NCBI GenBank assembly: GCA_025356615.1
Contig: JANXSH010000465.1
Coordinates: 1-6,536 of the forward strand
DNA length: 6,536 bases
Source of the DNA: Planctomycetia bacterium
GTDB lineage: Bacteria > Planctomycetota > Planctomycetia > Gemmatales > Gemmataceae
Direction: 5' to 3'
The notes under the pieces were generated by a model that saw only the letters and a program-made list of their open reading frames with translations, had not been told where the DNA came from and did not search any database. Below are positions 1 through 5,784 of this stretch, piece after piece. The position numbers were made by a program, and so were the translations under genes. Positions within the stretch are counted from its first letter, which is position 1; each line of letters begins with the position of its first letter.

Positions 1-1762
1 TGGCCCAGACGGGGTCGCGGCGCAGCTCGATCAGAGTGTCGATGCCGCGCAGTTTCTCCGCGAGGCCGGGCACCTTGCGGAGGGGGGCCATCAGCGAGGC
101 GTCGAGTTGGTTGTCGAGGAGCGACTCGACGATGCCGCGCGACTTGGGGAGCATGAGCAACTCGGGCTTGCGACCCTCGGGCATGCCTCCCAGTTTGGCG
201 GCGGCGACGACGACCTCTTCGAGCGTGGCGATTTCGTCGATCAGCCCGTTCGCCTTGGCCTGTCGCCCGGTGAAGATGCGGCCCCCGGCGAGTTTCAGCA
301 GTTCGTCCCGGCTCATCTTCTTGCCGGCGCGGGTCCGGCCCTCGAGGGCCTTGTCCACGAAGAGGTCGTAGGTGTTCTGCATCAGCGAGCGGAACGCCTC
401 GCGCTCGCTCTCGGTGAACGGCTCCGTGCTGGACAGGAGGCCGCTGTTCGCCCCGCGCGAGAGGGTCTCGGTCTTGATGCCGACCTTGTCGTACACGCCG
501 CGCAGGGCCATCTTGCCGCCCACGACGCCGATCGAGCCGGTGATCGTGCCCGGCTCGGCGTAGATCTTGCCGGCCGCCATGGCGATGTAGTACCCGCCAC
601 TGGCGGCCACGTCGGCCATGCTGGCGAGGACGGGCTTCTTGCATCGGCGCAGCTCTTTCCAGATCAGGTCGCTGGCGAGGGCCGAACCGCCGGGGCTGTC
701 GATTCGGAGGACGATGGCCTTGACGGTGTCGTCCTCCTCGGCCTGGCGGATGGCGGCGATCATGGTCTCGGAGCCGACCGTCTCACCACCCAGGAGGCCC
801 GAACTGGACTTGCCCGAGATGATGGCACCCGTGGCGTAGATCACCGCGACCTTGGGAGCCTTGGACGAGAAGACCTTCGGACCGGAGCCGAGGAGGAGCT
901 TGCTGTACAAGCCCATGATGCTGATCTCCTCGTGCTTCTTCTTGCCGAAGTTGCGCTGGACCTTGATCGAATCGAGGCCGAGGTCGGTCTTGATGGCGGT
1001 TTCGTAGTCGTCCAGGTAGTTGACGCGGTCGATCAGGCCGGCCTTCAGGGCACCGCTCGCGGAATACGGGCCGCCGTCGATGAGCTTCTTGACGCGGGCC
1101 GGGGTGAGCTTGGCCTTCTTTCGTCCCGCGACGACGCGGGCGACCATCTCGTTGTCGAAGAAGTCGTCGAGGACGCTCAGGAGTTGCTTGCGGTTCGGCT
1201 CGCTGAGGCTCTCGCGGGTGTACGGCTCGGCGGCACCCTTGAAGTCGCCCATGTGCAGGATGTCGGCCTGGACGCCGAGCTTGTCGAGCATGCCCTTGTA
1301 GAAGGTCACTTCCATGCGGACGCCGGTGAGCATGAGCCAGGCGGCGTCGGGGACGCAGATGTCGTCGCAGGCCAGGGCGATCATGAAGTCGGCGCTCGCG
1401 CCGCCTTCGAGGTAGGCGTACACCTTCTTGCCGGAGGCACGCACTTTGGCGATGGTGCGGGTCAGTTCGTGCATCTTGCCCCAGCCGAGGGACGGGCCGT
1501 CGATCTCGAGCAGCAGCGCCGAGACGGCTTTGTCCGAGCCGGCCTTCTCGATGCGGTCGAGCCGCACCTTGAAGGTCTCGCCGACCGCGCCGAACAGGGG
1601 GTCGTTCGTGGGAGCCTTCTCCTCCATCGTGCCGGACAGCTTGATGTGGGCGACGACACCGGCCTTCTTTTCGGGAGGCTTCTTGGCCGGTTCATCGGCG
1701 CGGGCCGTCAGCGGGCATAGCGCGAGGACAGCGCCCAGGAGGGCGATGCGAGAGGCGGACAT
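1..1762 (-). CDS. sppA: Signal peptide peptidase SppA, two-domain (67K-type) form, 3' end outside window
   Basis: This gene encodes a serine protease of peptidase family S49 that degrades leftover signal peptides, and possibly other membrane-associated peptides, at the cell envelope. The window shows 587 complete codons; the E. coli enzyme has 618, so little is missing. Both tandem S49 halves are present. The N-terminal half carries the predicted catalytic lysine K175 in FKGAAEPY, matching K209 of E. coli. The C-terminal half opens near K304 (KVAVIYATGAI), carries DSPGGS at 355-360, and has the nucleophile S388 in AASGGYY, matching S409. The N-terminus looks like a cleavable signal peptide of about 22 residues ending in ARA before DE, not an obvious uncleaved anchor. 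The start is ATG at 1762, with GGAG at 1770-1773, 7 nt upstream. No strong promoter of its own is visible, so co-transcription with the gene at 1889-2317 is likely. Identity is secure; true substrates are inference. Confidence 0.95.
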   Translation of the reverse strand, partial: MSASRIALLGAVLALCPLTARADEPAKKPPEKKAGVVAHIKLSGTMEEKAPTNDPLFGAVGETFKVRLDRIEKAGSDKAVSALLLEIDGPSLGWGKMHELTRTIAKVRASGKKVYAYLEGGASADFMIALACDDICVPDAAWLMLTGVRMEVTFYKGMLDKLGVQADILHMGDFKGAAEPYTRESLSEPNRKQLLSVLDDFFDNEMVARVVAGRKKAKLTPARVKKLIDGGPYSASGALKAGLIDRVNYLDDYETAIKTDLGLDSIKVQRNFGKKKHEEISIMGLYSKLLLGSGPKVFSSKAPKVAVIYATGAIISGKSSSGLLGGETVGSETMIAAIRQAEEDDTVKAIVLRIDSPGGSALASDLIWKELRRCKKPVLASMADVAASGGYYIAMAAGKIYAEPGTITGSIGVVGGKMALRGVYDKVGIKTETLSRGANSGLLSSTEPFTESEREAFRSLMQNTYDLFVDKALEGRTRAGKKMSRDELLKLAGGRIFTGRQAKANGLIDEIATLEEVVVAAAKLGGMPEGRKPELLMLPKSRGIVESLLDNQLDASLMAPLRKVPGLAEKLRGIDTLIELRRDPVWA

Positions 1763-1776
1763 ATGGTATCTCCATC

Positions 1777-1883
1777 AGAGTTTTCAGTTTTCAGTTTTCA
1801 GTTTTCAGCGTTCAGCGGACGACTCCGGCGCGTAGAAACGCCCTATTCGTCGTCGTTACTGAAAACTGAAAACTGAAAACTCT
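1777..1883. repeat. Inverted repeat built from TTTTCAG heptamers (STRR- or MITE-like)
   Basis: The left arm 1777-1802 and right arm 1858-1883 are perfect 26-bp reverse complements around a 55-nt centre. Four exact tandem TTTTCAG copies lie at 1781-1808, and three CTGAAAA copies at 1859-1879, so the arms can pair in several registers. The centre holds smaller dyads, including GCGT-AGAA-ACGC at 1830-1841 and ACGAC (1819-1823) with GTCGT (1849-1853). On the minus-strand transcript the hairpin begins 5 nt after the stop of the small upstream gene and ends 3 nt before the sppA Shine-Dalgarno. It could act as an attenuator, partial terminator, processing site or mRNA stabiliser. The arms end without a clear U-tract, so a classical intrinsic terminator is not established. 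Heptameric short tandem repeats of this type are known between genes in several phyla; kinship to those is inference. Confidence 0.85.
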
Positions 1884-1888
1884 CAAGT

Positions 1889-2317
1889 TCAAGCCATCCC
1901 GACTTCGCGCTTGGTGCGGGTGAACCAGTTGGAGAACATGCCGGTCTTGATCTTGTAGTTGTTCTCTTCGATGATCTCGATGAGCATGCGCTTGCACTGG
2001 AGTTCGTTCTTCTTGCCCTGGGTGCGGGTCTTGAGCAGGGAGAGGGCGTCGCCGAACTCCTTCTCGTCGAGCTTGCCGTCGTTGGCGGCCTGGATCTCGA
2101 TGAGTTCCTTGACCGCCTTGAGGGCGACGGTTTCGAGGACATAGTTGTTGGCCTCGCACACCTGGGCGAGGGCGGCGCGGGCGGAATCGACCGTAATGCC
2201 TTGCTGGAGGGCGATCTGGAGGATCTCGCGCTCCTCGTTCTTGTCGATGTACTTGTCGTCGTAGGCTCGCAGCTTGACTTGTTCGACGAACTGCCGTTTC
2301 ACTTCATCCAGGTTCAT
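1889..2317 (-). CDS. Small charged alpha-helical protein of unknown function, TerB/EF-hand-like pattern
   Basis: I do not recognise this 142-residue protein as a named family. It has no signal peptide or membrane segment, so it should be cytoplasmic. It is highly charged and looks almost entirely helical. Two similar segments stand out: DDKYIDKNEEREI at 20-32, followed by a helix ending in QQGI, and NDGKLDEKEFGDAL at 79-92. Both share a D-x-x-[I/L]-D-x-x-E pattern like the helix-loop-helix of TerB proteins or a degenerate EF-hand. In the second, the first two usual EF-hand ligand positions are Q and A, so calcium binding is doubtful. The C-terminus is basic, with NWFTRTKREVG. The start is ATG at 2317, supported by AAGGAG at 2323-2328, 5 nt upstream; an in-frame ATG at 2371 has no comparable ribosome site. 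A good promoter lies at 2436-2463, and sppA follows on the same strand, suggesting an operon. Confidence 0.85.
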   Translation of the reverse strand: MNLDEVKRQFVEQVKLRAYDDKYIDKNEEREILQIALQQGITVDSARAALAQVCEANNYVLETVALKAVKELIEIQAANDGKLDEKEFGDALSLLKTRTQGKKNELQCKRMLIEIIEENNYKIKTGMFSNWFTRTKREVGMA

Positions 2318-2388
2318 CGTATCTCCTTCGCAGGGAATGGGGGCTGATGTTTCGGCGACCCGGCCAGCCACGCGGGTGTCGGTTCACT

Positions 2389-2400
2389 CGAAGTACTTCG
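2389..2400. promoter_or_regulatory. 12-bp perfect palindrome in the leader of the small gene
   Basis: CGAAGTACTTCG reads the same on both strands and lies in the predicted 5' leader of the 1889-2317 gene, about 30-40 nt downstream of the expected transcription start. It could be an operator for a dimeric repressor, or a short RNA stem, though with almost no loop a stem is less likely. No second copy was seen in the window. The role is a guess; the palindrome itself is certain. Confidence 0.35.
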
Positions 2401-2435
2401 TCGGTGGACGCCGGGGATTTTCGCGGGTGCAGCGC

Positions 2436-2463
2436 ATTATACTTGCGGGGGGATTCAGGTCAA
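2436..2463 (-). promoter_or_regulatory. Near-consensus sigma-70-type promoter driving the small gene (and perhaps sppA)
   Basis: Read on the minus strand, TTGACC (2458-2463) and a perfect TATAAT (2436-2441) are separated by 16 bp. Transcription would begin near 2429, giving a leader of about 112 nt before the ATG at 2317. The -35 box lies about 35 bp beyond the stop codon of the 2499-5405 gene, so this marks the boundary between two transcription units. It is the best promoter match in the window. Confidence 0.75.
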
Positions 2464-2498
2464 TCGAGGGAGTGCGGAATCGGGCGAGTCGGGGAACG

Positions 2499-5405
2499 TC
2501 ATTTCGTCGCCTCACCCACGCGGTTGATCGTGTTGTGGATCGCCCCGCGGACCCCCTTGCCGTCGCTGGTGGCGAGGTCATACCCGATGCGCATCTGCAT
2601 CACCGGCTTCAGCCCCGTAACGTGGAGCGTGACGCTCTTGCCGTCCGCGCCCACGGTGACGCGGTCGATGGGCCGGGTGTCTTGCCCCTGGCGCTTGGGG
2701 TCGGCGACCGACCAGCGCTTCGAGCCGTAATCCCCCGACCAGCGGTAGTTCCACTCCTCGACCGTGTAGCGCTTCGGGTCGCCCGCCTGTTTTATGTCGA
2801 GCTTCTCGGCGAACTCGAGGCGGATGCCGTCCTTCTGGACGCTCAGGCCGGTGGGGAAGAGGAGCGGTTGCCGCGTAAAGCGGACGCGCTGGAGGCAGCC
2901 GTCACGCTTGGCGGCGGTCTGCCAGCCGTTGAGGCCGCAGACGTAGAGGTGCCCATCTTTTGGATTGAAGCGCCCCCGCGCGCTGCCGGACAGGAACGTC
3001 ACGCCGAGATCGACCGCCCCGGCCTGCCAAACGTCGCCGACCTGTTGCGTCAGTAAGGCGTACAGTTTGCATCGCCCGTAAGATAAGTGTAAGAGCTGTC
3101 CCTTGGGCAGGCCGAAGCGATCGTTAGCGACCCACACCTGTCCGCCCGCGCTGTTATCGACCTCCTTGGGCAGCCAGACGAGCGGGTCGTCATAGATTTT
3201 CGGCGGGGTCTTGCGGTGGTGTGCCCGCATGTCGCCGTAGAAGCCGCCCTTCTTGTAGACATCGACGCGGGTCATCGGCATCCAGTTGCCCTCCTGGTCC
3301 GCCCCCGTCACCACGTCCCCCGGCCCGACGCCGAGGCCGATCGGGTGGCGGAACCCGGTCGCGAACACCTCTACCTTCTTGCCGTCCTTACTGACGCGCA
3401 TCAGACAGCCGCCGTGCGGCAAATGGGTGTCGCCCGTCTTGAAGAAGTAGAAGTTGCCCTTCGAGTCGGTCTCCAAACAGGTGTCGTAAGAGTGTTCGCC
3501 GCTGCCGGTGTGCCAGTCGTTGCAGAGGTTCTCGTAGAAGTGCGCCTCGCCGTCCTTCCCCTCGTGCAGGCGCGTCAGTTGCCCGCGCTCGAGGACGACG
3601 ATCTTGCCCTCGACGACCTTGAGGCCGAGCGGGTGATACAGCCCTGTGGCAAAGCGCTTCCAGGTGAGCTTGTCGAGCTTCTCGTCCACGCCGCTAATGA
3701 TCCACACGTCGCCGTGACAGGTACACATCGCGATGCGGCCATCGGGAAGGAAGTCGAAGCCGGTGCAGAAGAAGAGGGCTTTGTGTGGGTTGTCGTAGGG
3801 GATCGTAAGGGTATCGACGACGTAGGGGGCGGTGTCTTTGGCGACTTCGCCTTTGGTGGTGATCTCTTTCGTCCAACGCGCGGGACCGGGCTTGGTCAAA
3901 GGGGCGAGGGGGGCCGGGGGAGGGAGCTTCTTCATAGCGGCCATGAACGCGGCTTCGCCCTTTGTGGGTCCCTTCCAAAGGACCACCTGGAATCGTCTCA
4001 CCGAGTCGTGCGGCTTCAAATGGAGATGAACGGGATTGATTCCGAGGAATTCGGCCCCATCCAGGAAGAAACGAGCGGCGACGGTCTCGGTATACCCTCC
4101 CTTCGACTCGGTACGTCGGTAGATCCAGGGGTCGTCCTTCCCTCCTCCGAGGAAAATATCGCCCGCCTTGTCCTCATGCTCGTCGAGGAACAATTGGAGC
4201 GATTTCTTACTCGGCCCGACCTCGATCGTGCGGGTGATCGCCTGCTGCCCCCCGATCATCTCCAGCCACGGCGACTCCAAGACTTCTACGCCCTGCACCA
4301 TGTAAGAGAGTACGACCCTGTTACCGTGCAAGTACAGCCCGTTGTAACGGCCCCACTCGCGCGGTAGCGGCGAGGTCGCCGGAAGGGTCGTCCGCTTCTC
4401 CCCCTTGGGGCCGCCACAGCCGGGAAGCGCGGGAGTCGAGAACAACATCGTCCCCTTCGGCGTCGGCGTGTTCAGCAACCCGAAGCGTCGGTCGGACTGA
4501 TTGAGGAAACCGCCCGTCCACCCCGCCGCGAGTCGCAACTGGTTGCGGTCGAACATCACTCCGCCCTCGCCCTTGTCGCCGATGCGGATGGCCGTCGCTT
4601 TGTAGACCTCGACTCGTTTGTCGCCGTGCTTGTACGCCATCGTGCCGTTGAACGTCGGCCCCGTGTCCATGAGCCGCAGCCTGCCATCGACCCAATCGAC
4701 ATCCGTCATGCGCTCCCACGCCTCGCCGAGCGTGGAGGGCGGCGGCGTCCAAGCAGGGTCGGCGAGGACGCGGTCGGAGCCGTCGAAGCGCCACAGCGCG
4801 ACGGTGTCGGCGTCGAGCTTCGGGGCCATCGTGGGGAGCTTGTCGATCGTGCGGATCACGCGCGACAGGTGGACCTCGTCGTTCGCGCCCTCGCAGCCGA
4901 CGCGGGCGCTGCCGTCGATAGCCATGCCGATGCTCAGGGGGCCGTCGAGGGGTTTGAGACCGGCGCGCGGCTTGACCGTCTTCTCGGCGACTCGCTTGCC
5001 ATCGACGAACAGTTGGACCGTCTTGCCGTCGAAGGTCATCGCGACGTGGTGCCAGGCACGATCGCAAATGGACTTGGACGAAATGATCTCCGAAGGCTCA
5101 TAACCCGGCAGATAGGCGCTGAATCGGCCCGTCCCGGCGTAAGAGTAGATCTCCCAATGGCGAGAGGATGTCTTGGGGTCACTCGCAACGAGGACGTTGA
5201 ACCCTCGCTTGCTCTCGAGCTTGGCCCAGCACTCGACCGTCATCGGCGGCGTGCGGTAGCGCGAATCCCCGGTGAACGCCAACGGCGTCGTGAGGGCGTC
5301 GAGCGCCTTGCCGAACTTCCCCGGAACGAGACGCGGCTCGGGCTTGCCCTCGGCGGCGGGGAGTGCGGAGGCCAACAGCAAGAGCAGGAGGGGAGACCGC
5401 GTCAT
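2499..5405 (-). CDS. Secreted LamG / DUF6797-like / sugar-dehydrogenase-type beta-propeller protein
   Basis: This 968-residue protein has a signal peptide of about 18-20 residues (MTRSP, a leucine-rich core, then ALPAAEG), so it acts outside the cytoplasm. Residues about 25-210 form a LamG/concanavalin-like domain (MTVECWAKLES, WHHVAMTFDGKTVQLFVDGKRV, VALWRFDGSD), a fold that often binds glycans. Residues about 225-400 resemble DUF6797 (MDTGPTFNGTM, FDRNQLRLAAGWTGGF). Residues about 525-845 form a propeller like those of sorbosone/glucose dehydrogenases and planctomycete putative membrane-bound dehydrogenases (TGFDFLPDGRIA, GLYHPLGL, TGFRHPIGLGVGPGD, NWMPMTRVD, GGFYGD). The tail, about 846-960, looks like an Ig-like beta domain. 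Related proteins often carry cytochrome c with CxxCH; none is seen here. Start ATG at 5405 has GAGGA at 5412-5416. The substrate and redox activity are unproven. TTA leucine codons cluster at residues 772, 774 and 784, unusual for this GC-rich gene. Confidence 0.9.
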   Translation of the reverse strand: MTRSPLLLLLLASALPAAEGKPEPRLVPGKFGKALDALTTPLAFTGDSRYRTPPMTVECWAKLESKRGFNVLVASDPKTSSRHWEIYSYAGTGRFSAYLPGYEPSEIISSKSICDRAWHHVAMTFDGKTVQLFVDGKRVAEKTVKPRAGLKPLDGPLSIGMAIDGSARVGCEGANDEVHLSRVIRTIDKLPTMAPKLDADTVALWRFDGSDRVLADPAWTPPPSTLGEAWERMTDVDWVDGRLRLMDTGPTFNGTMAYKHGDKRVEVYKATAIRIGDKGEGGVMFDRNQLRLAAGWTGGFLNQSDRRFGLLNTPTPKGTMLFSTPALPGCGGPKGEKRTTLPATSPLPREWGRYNGLYLHGNRVVLSYMVQGVEVLESPWLEMIGGQQAITRTIEVGPSKKSLQLFLDEHEDKAGDIFLGGGKDDPWIYRRTESKGGYTETVAARFFLDGAEFLGINPVHLHLKPHDSVRRFQVVLWKGPTKGEAAFMAAMKKLPPPAPLAPLTKPGPARWTKEITTKGEVAKDTAPYVVDTLTIPYDNPHKALFFCTGFDFLPDGRIAMCTCHGDVWIISGVDEKLDKLTWKRFATGLYHPLGLKVVEGKIVVLERGQLTRLHEGKDGEAHFYENLCNDWHTGSGEHSYDTCLETDSKGNFYFFKTGDTHLPHGGCLMRVSKDGKKVEVFATGFRHPIGLGVGPGDVVTGADQEGNWMPMTRVDVYKKGGFYGDMRAHHRKTPPKIYDDPLVWLPKEVDNSAGGQVWVANDRFGLPKGQLLHLSYGRCKLYALLTQQVGDVWQAGAVDLGVTFLSGSARGRFNPKDGHLYVCGLNGWQTAAKRDGCLQRVRFTRQPLLFPTGLSVQKDGIRLEFAEKLDIKQAGDPKRYTVEEWNYRWSGDYGSKRWSVADPKRQGQDTRPIDRVTVGADGKSVTLHVTGLKPVMQMRIGYDLATSDGKGVRGAIHNTINRVGEATK

Positions 5406-5451
5406 GGAAGATCCTCGGAATGAGCACCGATGCGGGGGGCATCAGAGGATC

Positions 5452-5480
5452 AGTATACTCGTCGCGGAGAGGAATGACAC
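5452..5480 (-). promoter_or_regulatory. Candidate promoter for the LamG/propeller gene
   Basis: On the minus strand, TATACT (5452-5457) sits 17 bp downstream of GTGTCA (5475-5480), which matches four of six -35 consensus bases. Transcription would start near 5445 and give a leader of about 40 nt before the ATG at 5405. The -35 box lies inside the outer arm of the inverted repeat at 5471-5577, so that element may have supplied part of this promoter. Confidence 0.5.
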
Positions 5481-5577
5481 CAATTAAGCCCGACGCGCAA
5501 GTGAGGGAATCAGGCCACGAGCAAGGAAAGGATACTCAACCCTCGCTAGCGCGTCGGGCTTCCCCTAGGTGTCATCC
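5471..5577. repeat. Large imperfect inverted repeat, possible MITE or REP-like element
   Basis: Two arms pair across 107 bp. The outer segment 5474-5481 (ATGACACC) pairs exactly with 5568-5575, flanked by GG/CC that also match with a one-base bulge. The middle segment AAGCCCGACGCGC at 5486-5498 pairs perfectly over 13 bp with 5549-5561. The inner segment GAGGG at 5503-5507 pairs with CCCTC at 5540-5544, with one possible G-U pair beside it. Short unpaired stretches separate the blocks, and a loop of about 32 nt closes the structure. No transposase or clear target-site duplication is visible. I recall similar AAGCCCGACGCGC palindromes as dispersed repeats in planctomycete genomes, but that is memory, not a search result. 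It could instead be an RNA structure or a bidirectional regulatory element between the divergent genes. Confidence 0.7.
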
Positions 5578-5784
5578 TTGGCCGCGCGAAGTATATGCAG
5601 CCAAGTCGATGTGAGAGCAACAACCGAGTCATCGGCCCGCGAAGTATCGGCTCAGTTCCAGGGTCAACGTGCCGCCGTTGTCCATTCACAGATCCCCTCC
5701 CCTCTTTCCGTCCTCCTATTCTGGGCATAGGTTCTCCCTGACTAGAGGGGCTAGAGTGATCCCCGATTCAGGAGTACGATACGA
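5578..5784. other. Intergenic region upstream of the PfkB kinase, no gene seen
   Basis: This completes the 379-bp space between two divergent genes. Short reading frames here show no recognisable protein, no convincing ribosome site and composition unlike the neighbouring genes. Visible structure is modest: CTTGGC (5577-5582) can pair with GCCAAG (5600-5605) across 17 nt, CGCGAAGTAT is repeated, and GGGG/CCCC near 5746-5764 could form a weak stem close to the kinase ribosome site. I found no convincing -35/-10 pair for the plus-strand kinase. Confidence 0.6.
5585..5647 (+). repeat. Pair of 10-bp direct repeats CGCGAAGTAT
   Basis: Identical copies lie at 5585-5594 and 5638-5647, 53 bp apart start to start, close to five helical turns. 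The spacing would place two bound proteins on one face of the DNA, as at some activator or repressor sites upstream of a gene. Ten bases can also recur by chance or through decay of a larger repeat, so function is uncertain. Confidence 0.4.

Noticed and set aside
107..1720. Long open frame of 537 codons on the plus strand opposite sppA
   Set aside because: It is the antisense shadow of a well-supported SppA gene. Its Ala/Gly/Asp/Leu-rich, low-complexity composition is what GC-biased third codon positions create on the opposite strand.
1777..1883. The heptamer inverted repeat as a CRISPR array or as coding sequence
   Set aside because: Units are only 7 bp, directly abutting with no spacers, and the frames through them (FSFQFSV type) are a product of the repeat, not a conserved protein.
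2318..2371. Extended N-terminus of the small helical protein from an ATG at 2371
   Set aside because: The downstream ATG at 2317 has an excellent AAGGAG site 5 nt upstream, while the extra 18 residues have no ribosome site and an unlike composition.
3711..3725. CTCH in the propeller protein as a haem-binding cytochrome c motif
   Set aside because: The motif is C-x-C-H, one residue short of CxxCH, and lies in a beta-strand of the propeller (MCTCHGDVWI) with no cytochrome domain around it.
3216..4367. 383-codon plus-strand frame opposite the propeller gene
   Set aside because: The opposite strand encodes recognisable LamG, DUF6797-like and propeller motifs; this frame shows none and is biased like other antisense shadows.
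5546..5728. 60-codon minus-strand frame, and plus-strand frames at 5272-5614, as small genes
   Set aside because: They overlap the inverted repeat or the start of the large gene, lack ribosome sites, and have Arg/Pro/Ser-rich sequences typical of chance frames.
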